This document shows positions 51,846 to 61,100 of a stretch of DNA of 64,000 nt, in pieces; position 1 is the stretch's first letter, and every line of letters starts with the position of its first letter. Origin of the DNA: Blastococcus litoris (GTDB lineage Bacteria; Actinomycetota; Actinomycetes; Mycobacteriales; Geodermatophilaceae); assembly GCF_003075095.1 (NCBI RefSeq), contig NZ_QCZF01000004.1, positions 367,885-431,884 of the forward strand, written 5' to 3'. The position numbers were made by a program, and so were the translations under genes. The notes under the pieces are model-generated. The model was not told the origin of the DNA. It did not search any database and saw only the letters and a program-made list of their open reading frames with translations.

Positions 51846-53755
51846 CCGGCGTCGGCGCCCGGGCCGACGTCGGCCCGGCGAGCTGGGAGGTCGCCGCTGC
51901 AGCCGCGCTCGCGTGGATGGCTGCCGCCGCGCTGCTGCTGCCTGTCGGCCGCGGAGTGGCCGCCGTGCTCGACGGCGGCGGCTGGGTCTGGCCGACTGAT
52001 GGCGCCGCCGTGGCCGCCTCGGTCGGCGGGCTTCTGACCGGCGATCCGGACACCGGCCTCGACGCGACACAGGCGGCGGCGCTGCCCGGCACCCCCGCCG
52101 TCTACGCCGTCATCGCCGCCCTGCTCGTCGCCTTCCTTGCTGCCAGCGCAGGTGCCGCTTGGACTGGACGGCGGGCGCTCGGGACGCCGACCGGGATGGC
52201 CGCCCGCAGCCAGGTGGAGCAGGTTCTCGGCCGCTCTCGGCTGCGTCGCGCCGCTGCCGTGGTCCGGCCCGACCTGACGGCTTCTACGGGTCGAGCCGGG
52301 CGGTCCGCCGAGCCGCGCGCGGTGGGCTGGCGGCTGGGCGCGTGCGCCGTCCCCGCCGGGGGAGAGCTGTGGGTGCCCTTCGACCGGACCGCCGGCGTCT
52401 ACGGTCCGCAGGGTTCCGGCAAGACCTTGGACCTGCTCGCGCCGGCGCTACTGGACGCGCCCGGCGCGGCCCTAGTGACGTTGACCAAGGCCGAGGACCT
52501 CCTGCTCACCCTCGACGCCCGCGCCGAAGGCGGGCGGCCGGTCGCCGTGTGCGACCCGTTCGGCTCGGTCCCGGGAGTGCCCGAGTTGGTGTGGGACCCC
52601 GTCGCCGGTTGCGGAGATCCCATGGTCGCCGAGCGTCGGGCGAAGGCGTTCACCGCCGGCACCGTCGCCGGCGCGGTCACCGGGGGGATCTCCGACGGCG
52701 CGGCCCGTTTCTACGCCTTCGAGGCGGCCAAGGTGCTGCAGGCCTACTTCCACGCCGCCGCGCTGACCGGCGGCACCGTCGAGCACGTCCTCGAGTGGGC
52801 GGCCCACCCGCTGGCCGCGACCGCGCCGGCCGACATCCTGCGGGGCCACCCGCATGCCGCGCCGTTGTGGGACGGGCTGCTGCACGGTGCCCTGCAGGGA
52901 GACCCGCGAACCGCCGGAAACACCGCCACGACCGTGCAGCAGGCGCTGGCGCTGTTCTTCCAGGCCGACATCCGCCGCCGCTGCACCCCGGGGCCCGGCC
53001 GCCCGACCACCGAGGTTGCCGGCCTGCTCGCTTCCGGCGGCACCATTTACCTGCTCGGTCGCGACGACCCCTACGCCTCGGCGTCCCCGCTGCTGACCGC
53101 GTTGGCCGAGCACGTCCTCGATACCGCGCTCCAACTCGCCGCCGGCTCGCGGACCGGCCGGCTGTGCCCGCCGCTGCTGGCCTGTCTGGACGAGTTGCCG
53201 TCCACCGCGCCGCTGCCCACCCTGCGCACTCGCATGGCCAACGACCGGGCCCTGGGCGTGAGCTACATCTACGCCGCTCAGACCTGGCGGCAGCTGGTGT
53301 TGCTCTACGGCGAAGACGAGGCCCGGGCCCTGTTCGGCCTCACCAACGTCGTGATCGCTTTCGGTGGCGGCAAGGACGGCGATTTCTACCGCGAGCTCTC
53401 CGAGCTGATTGGCCGGACCCGCGTGCGCCGCACCTCCTACAGCTACCGGGGAGCCGGCTGGGCGCGGTCCACGCACGGCGAGGACACCCCGGTGCTGCGC
53501 CCGGAGGAGCTCCGCCTGTTGCCGCCCGGCCGGGCGCTGGTGCTCGCGGAGAACGCGCCGCCGCTGATCGCCCGGCTGACCCGGTGCCTCACCGGACGCC
53601 GAGGTGCGGCGCTGCTTGCCGCCCAGACCGCCGCGCGGAACCGGGTCGCGGCCGCCCGCGACCTCGGCAGCGCGGGAGGGGAGCGGACCCGCCGCGCATA
53701 CGAGGCGACCGCCGGCGCGGCACAGACCGTGCCCGCGAGGTGGGAGTTGCCGTGA
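51842..53755 (+). CDS. VirD4/TraG-like type IV coupling protein
   Basis: A 637-residue coupling ATPase that delivers the relaxase-DNA complex to the channel. It has two N-terminal membrane helices (about 12-35 and 85-105), Walker A V-Y-G-P-Q-G-S-G-K-T near residue 190 and Walker B L-A-C-L-D-E-L-P, and a TraG-type D-P-F-G-S and W-R-Q-L-V-L-L-Y-G-E-D-E-A segment. The frame is open from 51758, but ATG 51842 is chosen because the only strong ribosome-binding site upstream serves the 10-codon leader whose stop overlaps this start. Ends with a 4-bp GTGA overlap. Confidence 0.87.
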   Translation: MTGVGARADVGPASWEVAAAAALAWMAAAALLLPVGRGVAAVLDGGGWVWPTDGAAVAASVGGLLTGDPDTGLDATQAAALPGTPAVYAVIAALLVAFLAASAGAAWTGRRALGTPTGMAARSQVEQVLGRSRLRRAAAVVRPDLTASTGRAGRSAEPRAVGWRLGACAVPAGGELWVPFDRTAGVYGPQGSGKTLDLLAPALLDAPGAALVTLTKAEDLLLTLDARAEGGRPVAVCDPFGSVPGVPELVWDPVAGCGDPMVAERRAKAFTAGTVAGAVTGGISDGAARFYAFEAAKVLQAYFHAAALTGGTVEHVLEWAAHPLAATAPADILRGHPHAAPLWDGLLHGALQGDPRTAGNTATTVQQALALFFQADIRRRCTPGPGRPTTEVAGLLASGGTIYLLGRDDPYASASPLLTALAEHVLDTALQLAAGSRTGRLCPPLLACLDELPSTAPLPTLRTRMANDRALGVSYIYAAQTWRQLVLLYGEDEARALFGLTNVVIAFGGGKDGDFYRELSELIGRTRVRRTSYSYRGAGWARSTHGEDTPVLRPEELRLLPPGRALVLAENAPPLIARLTRCLTGRRGAALLAAQTAARNRVAAARDLGSAGGERTRRAYEATAGAAQTVPARWELP

Positions 53756-54330
53756 CCGCCGTCCTCTTGGCGCCCCCGTTTCCGCGGCCGCCGCGCTGGG
53801 TCCGACACGCCCTGGAGATGCTGCGGCAGGCCGAGCTGTCCGGACTCGAGCCATCGGCCTACGGGCTGCTCGACCGGCCGTGGGACCCGGCGACCTGCTC
53901 TCCCCAGGTGCGCCGGGAGCTGTGGTCGTGGCTCGACGACGTCGCCGGCTGGCTCAACCGCACCTATGCCTGGCAGACAGCGCACGTCGTCCCCGCCTGC
54001 TGGCCTGCCCACCCGGCACTGGTCCGCGAGCTGGCCGTTCTCGCCTGCCTGCGCGTCGCAGCGGGCGACGCCACAGTTCCGCATCCGATGGAGGAGTGGC
54101 ACCGCTACGCCCTGCCCGGCTTTCACGCCCGAATGACCGAGCGCCAGTCACTTGGCTGCCCGCCCGGTCGACACGTCGACTGGCCGGCCCGCTCCTGGGA
54201 CGCCGACTACCGCACTCCGTCCGCCATCGCGGAGCGGCGTCGCCGCTTCGACGCCGACACCGGGGATCAGCCCTCTGACAAGGCACCGGGCGCTGTCACT
54301 CCGGACGGCGACGCAGGAGATGCCCCGTGA
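53752..54330 (+). CDS. DUF4913-like conjugation-cluster protein
   Basis: A 192-residue soluble protein rich in Trp: R-P-W-D-P-A-T-C, W-S-W-L-D-D-V-A-G-W-L-N, P-A-C-W-P-A-H-P-A-L-V-R-E-L-A, and E-E-W-H-R-Y-A-L-P-G-F. This pattern resembles DUF4913 proteins of actinobacterial conjugative elements; function unknown. GTG start overlaps the VirD4 stop; the end overlaps the next ATG (ATGA). Confidence 0.65.
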   Translation: MTAVLLAPPFPRPPRWVRHALEMLRQAELSGLEPSAYGLLDRPWDPATCSPQVRRELWSWLDDVAGWLNRTYAWQTAHVVPACWPAHPALVRELAVLACLRVAAGDATVPHPMEEWHRYALPGFHARMTERQSLGCPPGRHVDWPARSWDADYRTPSAIAERRRRFDADTGDQPSDKAPGAVTPDGDAGDAP

Positions 54331-54809
54331 ACGATGCTCCCCGCGCCGGCCGGTCAGACAGTGACTGGGTCACGATGCTCGGTGGGGTGCGGGTCAGCCG
54401 GCAGTGGATGACCCGACACACTCCCGAGCTGCTGGCCGCGTGGCTCGATGCCGCAACCGCGGCCCGGCGGCGGTCCATCGCGGCGGAGATCGTGCGCATC
54501 GCGGCCGAAATCGAGAGCGAGCCGGTCGGTGACGCCGAGCCCTGGGGCTCGGCGTGGGAGTCCGTCGCCGAACGGATCGACCCGCGTCTTCTGCTCGGTC
54601 CGGACTGGTGGCCCCTGTCCGCCGCCCTCACCCGCGCCGCAGCCGCTGGCTACGACGTCTCCGCCCGGCTGCCCGCACTCGGTGCTGCCGCGCCGCTGCC
54701 CAACCGGCACCCGGCGCGCGAGCTGCACTGGCGACTGCTCGACGACTGCCCGGCCGCCCTGCCCGTTCCCGACGCGGACGGCGGACCAGCCACGCCGCCG
54801 CCCAGATAA
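54327..54809 (+). CDS. small protein sharing a repeat module with the relaxase
   Basis: A 160-residue soluble protein. Residues about 80-142 (W-E-S-V-A-E-R-I-D-P-R, D-W-W-P-L-S-A-A-L, A-G-Y-D, P-L-P, L-H-W-R-L) match a module in the relaxase-helicase-primase protein encoded on the other strand (W-A-A-L-A-D-G-I-D-P-R, H-W-P-V-L, A-G-L-D, P-L-P, L-W-W-R-L). ATG start overlaps the previous stop. Function unknown; a relaxase-binding or oriT-accessory role is an inference. Confidence 0.7.
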   Translation: MNDAPRAGRSDSDWVTMLGGVRVSRQWMTRHTPELLAAWLDAATAARRRSIAAEIVRIAAEIESEPVGDAEPWGSAWESVAERIDPRLLLGPDWWPLSAALTRAAAAGYDVSARLPALGAAAPLPNRHPARELHWRLLDDCPAALPVPDADGGPATPPPR

Positions 54810-54917
54810 CCAGTCGTGCACAGGCCGGCCCGGATCCACAGGTTTGTCGCCACATCCCCACTCACCGGCCGCGGCGACCCAGCCTCGGCGCAGTCCACCA
54901 AGCGAAGGAGAGCCACC

Positions 54918-55214
54918 GTGACCGTCGAGGCGAGCATCGACCCGCTCAGCTACGCCGCCTCCCTGCTCGACGCCGTCGGCGCCGACCGAGAGCACATCCC
55001 CGCACACATCGCCTTGGAGTGCCTGCAGGCCGCCGAGCTCCTCGAGCTGGCCGGCGGACACGCCCAACCGATCCCGCTCGTCGAAGACGACCCCCGCGCC
55101 AGCATCCGCGCCGCCATGGGCGCGCTCGGCCTGCTCGACCAGGACACCTTCGCCACCGGTTACGTCCTCGACGCGGCCCGGGCAGCCCGCCGCGCCTTGC
55201 GACGCCTGGGCTGA
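54918..55214 (+). CDS. small unknown protein
   Basis: A 98-residue acidic helical protein starting at GTG 54918, which is preceded by AAGGAGAG; the longer frame upstream (from 54816) has no such signal. It shows repeated Ala-rich helices (A-A-S-L-L-D-A-V-G-A, A-A-R-A-A-R-R-A-L). No family recognised. It lies 2 bp before the next gene and closes the small-gene tail of the T4SS operon. Confidence 0.6.
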   Translation: MTVEASIDPLSYAASLLDAVGADREHIPAHIALECLQAAELLELAGGHAQPIPLVEDDPRASIRAAMGALGLLDQDTFATGYVLDAARAARRALRRLG

Positions 55215-55216
55215 CG

Positions 55217-56548
55217 ATGGCCACCAGCCTGCAGCAGCTGCTCGACGCGCTCGCGGAACGCACCGCGGCGCCGACCGCCGTCGCCGCGATCGAGGACATC
55301 GCCGGAGCGCTGGGCCACCTCGGCCGCGCCGTCACCGGCTTGACCGACGACGGTCTCACCCCCGGCGTGAGCGCCCGGCAGCAGACCGCTGCCGACCTGG
55401 CCGCGGCCTGCACGACCGCGGGCAGGCTGTGGCCGCCCACCGGCGGACCGCTGACCGACCTCGCCGGCGCCACCGCCGACCTCACCGGCCGCGACCGCGC
55501 CATCATGGGTCGCGCCCACCGCTGGGCGGTCGCTGTCGAACTTGCCGAAGCCGCCGACCACTGCGCCCGGCTGGCGCACCGGCTGGTGCCGCAGGCTGCG
55601 GTCGCCGAGCTGGCCGCCGTCCGGCGGCTGGCCGCAGCCGTCGAGCGCGACGCCCAAGCCGACCCGCCGACGGCCAGCGGCGCGGCCGTCCTCGATCGCC
55701 TGTTGCCCGTGTTCGGCGTCCCACGAGCCGGAGGGGAGCTGACCGCCGTGGATGCCGCAGCGGCGCTGATCACGGCGCTCGACAGGGCCCTGCGCACCGA
55801 CGGCCTGGCCCTGCGCGAATTCCGCGCCGCAGTCGCCGCCGCCGAGATCACCAGCGACTGCGCCGCATCCGTCGCAGCGGCTGCGGCGGGCGACGAAGGT
55901 ATGACGCCGGTGCTGTCAACGGTCGCCTGGGAACTCGTCGGCCGGACCAGCATGACCTTCGACGACGGCCGCCGAGCCAGTCCGGCTGACCCCCACGGCG
56001 TCGTTCCTTGGGCATGCACCCTCGCCGACACGCTTCGCAACGACCTCGGCTCCCACCCCGACATCACCTCGCCGCGCGACCGGGTCGACCTCGCCCGCCT
56101 GACCCGCACGGTCCAGCAGGTGACCAACCAGCTTCCGGTGCTCGCCGACGGACTCACCGCCGCTGTCGACCGTTGGTCAAGGAACGGGCAGCTGTACGCC
56201 GCCGCCCGCGACCTGCCGCCGATGGACAACATGCCCGAAGACCGGATCCGGGAGGTCATCGCCGGCCGCCGAGTACAGGCCCGCGGCGCCGACTTCGACC
56301 GTCTCCGTCGCGCCCTCGCGGCGGCCACTGCGCTGTCAACCAGCCTGGCCGACGCCGTCAACCGCGCTGTGCTCCCGGGCGCTCCGATCCAGCGCCACCT
56401 CGCCGGTCTCTACGCCCAGCGGGCCCGGGCGCCCGGCTCGGGAGAGCGACTGCTCAGCCATGCAGACACCGTGGCCCAGGCCGTCGCACCATCCCGGTCT
56501 ACGCCATCGAGCAACTCTCCGGCGCCAGGTGGCCCTCCCCGCTACTGA
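55217..56548 (+). CDS. Ala-rich helical protein, unknown
   Basis: A 443-residue soluble protein made almost entirely of Ala-rich helices with regular Leu and Val spacing (possible helical bundle), ending in a Pro/Ser-rich tail. No motif recognised. ATG start, 2 bp after the previous stop. Last gene of the plus-strand T4SS operon; its stop region overlaps the end of the convergent DUF5710-HNH gene by 7 bp. Confidence 0.6.
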   Translation: MATSLQQLLDALAERTAAPTAVAAIEDIAGALGHLGRAVTGLTDDGLTPGVSARQQTAADLAAACTTAGRLWPPTGGPLTDLAGATADLTGRDRAIMGRAHRWAVAVELAEAADHCARLAHRLVPQAAVAELAAVRRLAAAVERDAQADPPTASGAAVLDRLLPVFGVPRAGGELTAVDAAAALITALDRALRTDGLALREFRAAVAAAEITSDCAASVAAAAAGDEGMTPVLSTVAWELVGRTSMTFDDGRRASPADPHGVVPWACTLADTLRNDLGSHPDITSPRDRVDLARLTRTVQQVTNQLPVLADGLTAAVDRWSRNGQLYAAARDLPPMDNMPEDRIREVIAGRRVQARGADFDRLRRALAAATALSTSLADAVNRAVLPGAPIQRHLAGLYAQRARAPGSGERLLSHADTVAQAVAPSRSTPSSNSPAPGGPPRY

Positions 56549-57375
56549 CGTGCGAATGCTCGCCGAATCTGAGCCCAGAACCTCCCGCGGCGGGGCACTG
56601 GTCCGGACGGACGTCCGGCGTCGCATCGGTCTGTTGCCGTCGTGGGGATGGCTCGCTCACCCACGCCCGCTGCCGTCGAGAACGGCAGCCTGACCGCTAG
56701 GCGTGTTGAGCTCTCGTCACTCCGACGCCTGGGATCAGGTGGCTCGATGACCTTGATTCCGGCGTTCGTCAGGATGCCCAGATCGAGCCGCCATTCATGG
56801 GCCGACCGTCTCTCCCACAGTGCGCGGGCCTGATCGATGTGGGCGTCCGCCTGGCCGACCGACCACCCATTCACAGCGCGAAGGTGGGCTTTCGCCTCGG
56901 CAGAGGTACCGGTGACCTCGGCGAAGCCGAAGTGCGTTGCCCGGTGGCAGGACCAACACAGCGCGATCAGACGCCGCAACGTCTGGGTGTGGGTGTCCTC
57001 GTCGTACTCCCAGCGCTCGTGGGCTTCCAGGCGCTGGCGGTCACGGCCGCGAGGCGCGCCGCAGGTCTCGCAGCGGTGACCGGCTCGCCGGTAGACCATG
57101 GACCGGAGGGCTTCCCACTGGCCTTCGTCCACGCAGCTGCGGACGTTGGTGAACCAGCAGGTCGCTGGGACTAGGTGGACAAAGACGCCTTGGCCGAAGC
57201 TGCGGTCCTCCCCGGGCAAGAGCTCGAGTGTCTGGGCTTCCCAGTTCGCGAGCTTCGGTAGCAGCGCCACGTGGGGCGCGTACCAGCGGCGAGCGTCGGG
57301 ATCCCATCGGGCGCCGGCGGCCTTGGCAGCGTCCTTCTCGGCGTATGGCACATCGAGCCACAAGCGCTCCGGCAT
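56542..57375 (-). CDS. DUF5710-HNH fusion protein
   Basis: A 277-residue protein. Residues 1-45 carry the DUF5710 motif (W-L-D-V-P-Y-A-E-K-D-A-A-K-A-A-G-A-R-W-D-P), a DNA-processing-associated domain often linked to TraC-type primases. Residues about 90-155 form an HNH-like zinc module (C-E-T-C-G; L-E-A-H-E-R-W-E-Y; L-I-A-L-C-W-S-C-H). The C-terminal part is helical. ATG start. It is the terminal gene of a minus-strand group that begins with the relaxase, so a role in conjugative DNA processing is likely. Confidence 0.75.
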   Translation of the reverse strand: MPERLWLDVPYAEKDAAKAAGARWDPDARRWYAPHVALLPKLANWEAQTLELLPGEDRSFGQGVFVHLVPATCWFTNVRSCVDEGQWEALRSMVYRRAGHRCETCGAPRGRDRQRLEAHERWEYDEDTHTQTLRRLIALCWSCHRATHFGFAEVTGTSAEAKAHLRAVNGWSVGQADAHIDQARALWERRSAHEWRLDLGILTNAGIKVIEPPDPRRRSDESSTRLAVRLPFSTAAGVGERAIPTTATDRCDAGRPSGPVPRRGRFWAQIRRAFARQ

Positions 57376-57643
57376 CGATACTCCGTTCTCACTCGTGTGT
57401 GCTGACTATGCAACCGAGTACCGACATGACCCGAGCCGGATGCTTCGAGTCGCCGTGGCGGTGACTGCTCAGCGAACTCCCGGGTCCTCGGGGGAAGCTC
57501 TGAAGGACTGCGGAGACGCCCGTTGACCGGCCCGGGGAACATCCCCGGATGCGACACGCCCCGGAGCCCCGAGTTCGCTGCGAACGAGCCGAATCAGGCG
57601 TCGGAGGCTTGGGCGACGAAGGCGGAACGGCTCGCCCTGCTGT

Positions 57644-58120
57644 TCAGCGCTCCAGGCGGTGCAGGAACTCCTGAGCCAATGACACCCAGCCCTCGAGGGG
57701 GACGTCGCCATCGATGACTTCCAACGCGAACTCTAGGTCGGATGTGTCTTCCGGATCCCAATCAGACTGGCGCGAATAGATCGAGAGCTCGCCGCCGCTG
57801 GTGTCCCAGAACAACGCCCACGCCTGTTTCCTCTCAGTCGCCCTGGTCATCACCCAGACGCCGTCGAGGCCCTTGCTGAGGTCCGTGTTCACTTGGGGAA
57901 ACCGGCCCCGGTAGTCCCATCTCCGCCACGCGCCGGCAAACGCGAGATCGACGCGCACCTTGTCGAACGGCAAGGAAGTGCGCCCGCAGAGCACTAGGCC
58001 AAGGGCTATACCTTCTGAGATGGCGTTGCGTTGTCTGGTCGGGGTGATCGCCACGTAACGCATCATGTCTCGCTGGCCCTCGCGCTTGGCAAACGACATT
58101 TCGCGGCGACTGACTCCCAC
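57644..58120 (-). CDS. unknown protein downstream of the relaxase
   Basis: A 158-residue soluble alpha/beta protein: R-Y-V-A-I-T-P-T-R-Q-R-N-A-I-S-E-G-I, F-A-G-A-W-R-R-W-D-Y-R-G, W-A-L-F-W-D-T-S-G-G-E and a C-terminal acidic helix. No family recognised. The start is uncertain: GTG 58120, ATG 58099 or ATG 58066. It lies 32 bp after the relaxase stop and is probably on the same transcript. The 268-bp gap to the DUF5710-HNH gene holds no supported feature. Confidence 0.6.
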   Translation of the reverse strand: MGVSRREMSFAKREGQRDMMRYVAITPTRQRNAISEGIALGLVLCGRTSLPFDKVRVDLAFAGAWRRWDYRGRFPQVNTDLSKGLDGVWVMTRATERKQAWALFWDTSGGELSIYSRQSDWDPEDTSDLEFALEVIDGDVPLEGWVSLAQEFLHRLER

Positions 58121-58152
58121 TTAGTTGCCGGAGCGTTCGACCGCCGCCGACG

Positions 58153-61100
58153 CTAACGGGAATGGCGCAGGTCGGCCGGTGTGCCATGCGACTGCAGTCC
58201 TGTCCGACTTGTCGGGTGCCGATCCTCGTAGGAGGGCGTTGAGCTGGACGCCTGTGGGCGACCGGTCGTGGTCTGGCGAGTAGTCGCAGTAATCGGTTGG
58301 GCGTCGAGCACCGCCTTGTGGACGGCGCCAGGCGGCACGCCGAGCGCCTCGGTGACCCGGTCGATGTGTGCCAGCCACCGACCGGGTGGGAGGGCGACGA
58401 TGATGGCGCTTACGTCACGCAGTGCCGCCTGGAGGCCCGCGGGACTCCGGTCGGAAAGCGCCGCGGTGAGGCGCGCGTCGAGGAGGCTGTCAGCGAGACT
58501 GCTTGCGGCGTCGATCGCCATCCGAAGCGCGGTCGCCCCCTCGCAATCAAACAGGTCGGCTGGGTCACGCCCGTGGGGAAGGGCGAGCCGGCGCGGGTCA
58601 TCGCCACGCCTGGTGAGCTGCCAGAAGGCGCGCTCGGCGGCCTGCTGCCCGGCGGGGTCGCTGTCGGTTGCCACGAGGATGCCGGGACGGTCAATGCGGA
58701 TGTAGGGGTCGAGTAGGCCTGCTTGCGTGTCGGTCAGGGCGGTGCCGAGGATGGCGACACCGACGGTCTGCCCTGCACCCGCCAGGGTGAGGGCGACGGC
58801 GTCCAGCGGTCCCTCAACCAGAGCCGCCGTGGCCCCAGCGGCCAGCGCGGCTCGGCTCTCGTGGAGCCCGAACAGGTGCTCGCCCTTGCGGTACAGGTCC
58901 GTGCCCGAGGTGTTCAGGTACTTGGGCCCAGCTTGTCCGTCATCCGATGCGGTGGGGTTGCGGCGGGCGATGAAGCCGACGATCGCGCCGTCGGGGGCAT
59001 GAATGGGGAAGGTGAGCCGGTCACGAAAGCGGTCGATCAGCGCTCCGGTGCGGGCGCGCTGGGCGAGCCCGACGGCGAGCAACTCGTCCTCCGTGGCGCC
59101 GAGGCCGCGCAGATGCTCCACAAGTGCGGTCCAGCCGCTCGGTGCGTAGCCGGGGGTGAACCGCCCATCGTCGGTCAGGTCGGTGGCCAGCCGCTCGCGA
59201 AGGTAGCCCGGCGCCCAGGACTCTGGGAATCGCGCGGTGAAGAAGGCGGCGGCCTGGGTGTTGAGCTCGATGAGTCGGGTGCGGCCGACGACGGCCGTGG
59301 CCCAGAAGTGCTGCTCGAGCAGGTAGTCCGCGTCGTCGCCGGCGGGGTCACCCGTGGCGGTGACTGTGAACGGGTCCGGCGTGAACCACTGCGGCGCAGA
59401 CGCCGGCGGAGGGGTGTCGTACTCGGGGTCGAACGGCATCTCCTCGTCGCTTAGCCTTACGTCCGCGGGCAGGAAGGCGGCGGACAAAGGGACGTCGACA
59501 GGTGGCAGGAGGTGCGCGTCGTCGGGCGGCCGCAGGTCGGCGGGCAGCGGTTCGGGATACTGGACGCGGGCCGGAGCGGGGTCGGTGAGGGCCGCAATCC
59601 GGAAAATCAGCGCCTCTACCAGCCCGGTTCCGTTGCCGGTCACCGCGGGTGGAAGACCGGCGACTGCGGCGGTGAGCAGGTCGGCGGCGGAGCAGCCCGC
59701 CCGGGTCCCGGTGGCGACGGCGGCGACGAGAGCGGGCCATGCGGGGTCGGCCAACACGCGCTGCCCCTCCTCCTCGGATAACAGAGCCGGGAGACTGGCG
59801 CACCAGTCAGGGCGCGGCACGGCCGCACCTGGCCCGGCGGCAACTGTTGCCGGAGCGAAATGGGGTGCCAGCCGCCACCAGAGGGCCCCGGCAGGCAGGT
59901 CATCGGGCAGCGGCCGCTGGGCAGCCACGGCGGCGAGCATGCCGGCGGCATCAAGACCGGCGCGGGTGGCGGCGGCCAGGCGGTCGTTGAGGACCGGCCA
60001 GTGTTCGTCACCGCGGATGCGCGGATCGATGCCGTCGGCAAGTGCGGCCCACACCGAGCTGTCGCGGGTGGGCCCGGCGGCGATCACGGCCTGATCCAGT
60101 CGTGCCTGATGACGGCGTTCGCTGGCTGGCGGTCGTTGTGGCCCGGTGGTGCGCCGGTCGTTGTCAGGAACCGCGAGCGCGGCCCGCCAGACGCCGAGCT
60201 CAGCCCGGAGCGGGGCATAGTCCGGGCCCACCAGGTATCGCGCCCAGGCGGGTGCGGTGGCCGTCGTCATCTCTGAGGTCGCAGCGGCTACCCGTGCCGC
60301 GCAGGCGGCGAGGTGACCGGCGCGGGCGGTCAGGTAGGGACCCCAGTGTGGATCGGCGGCCAGCGGGGCCGGTATGCCGGGCAGCCAGGGCAGCGGGCCC
60401 GCCGAACCTGGCATGGGCAGCCGCCAGTCGAGGACGGCCGCGGGGTCGCTAGCGGTCTGAAGCTCCCGTGCCTCGACTGCGGCCCTCAGGACGGCGACGG
60501 GCTCCTCACCGGTCAGGGCCAGCAATGCCAGGTGCCCGCGGAGCGCCGGCCACGCTGCGGCACTGGTCAGCCCTGTCCACAGGCGTTCAGCAGCGGTCTC
60601 CAGTTTTTCTGCAGTCTCTGCACCGAGGCGGTAGCTGGCGGCGAAGCGCAGTGCGTCCGCGTACCGGTTGGCGGCGGAGTGCAGCTGCTCGGCCGGGTCG
60701 AGCAACGACTCATGGCCGCCGGTGGCCGAGGTCTGCGCGCCGTCCCGGGCCAGGATGCCGGCCAGCAAATCGGTGGCGGTGGGCGGAGACACGGCGGCAG
60801 GGGTGACGATGCTGTGCGGATCGCCGTCGCCGACGGTGGCCAGGTAGACGTGGTTGGCATTGCGGCCGCGGGACAGCGCCACGTAGAGCAGCTGTCGGGA
60901 CTCGGTGCCGCCAAGCACGGTGTGACAGGCCTCGGCGGTGACCCCCTGGGCGCCGTGCACCGTGGTGGCGTAGCCGAGCTGCACGTGCTCGCTCACGTAA
61001 GCCGCCGGCAGGGTGACCCGTCGACCAGTATCGGTTTGGATGGCGGCCAGGCTGCCGTCGGCGTGGACAGCCGAGACCGTCCAGCGGTTACCGTTTTTCA

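Noticed and set aside
57523..57717. 64-codon plus-strand open frame between two minus-strand genes
   Set aside because: No ribosome-binding site and low-complexity composition; overlaps the end of a better-supported gene.
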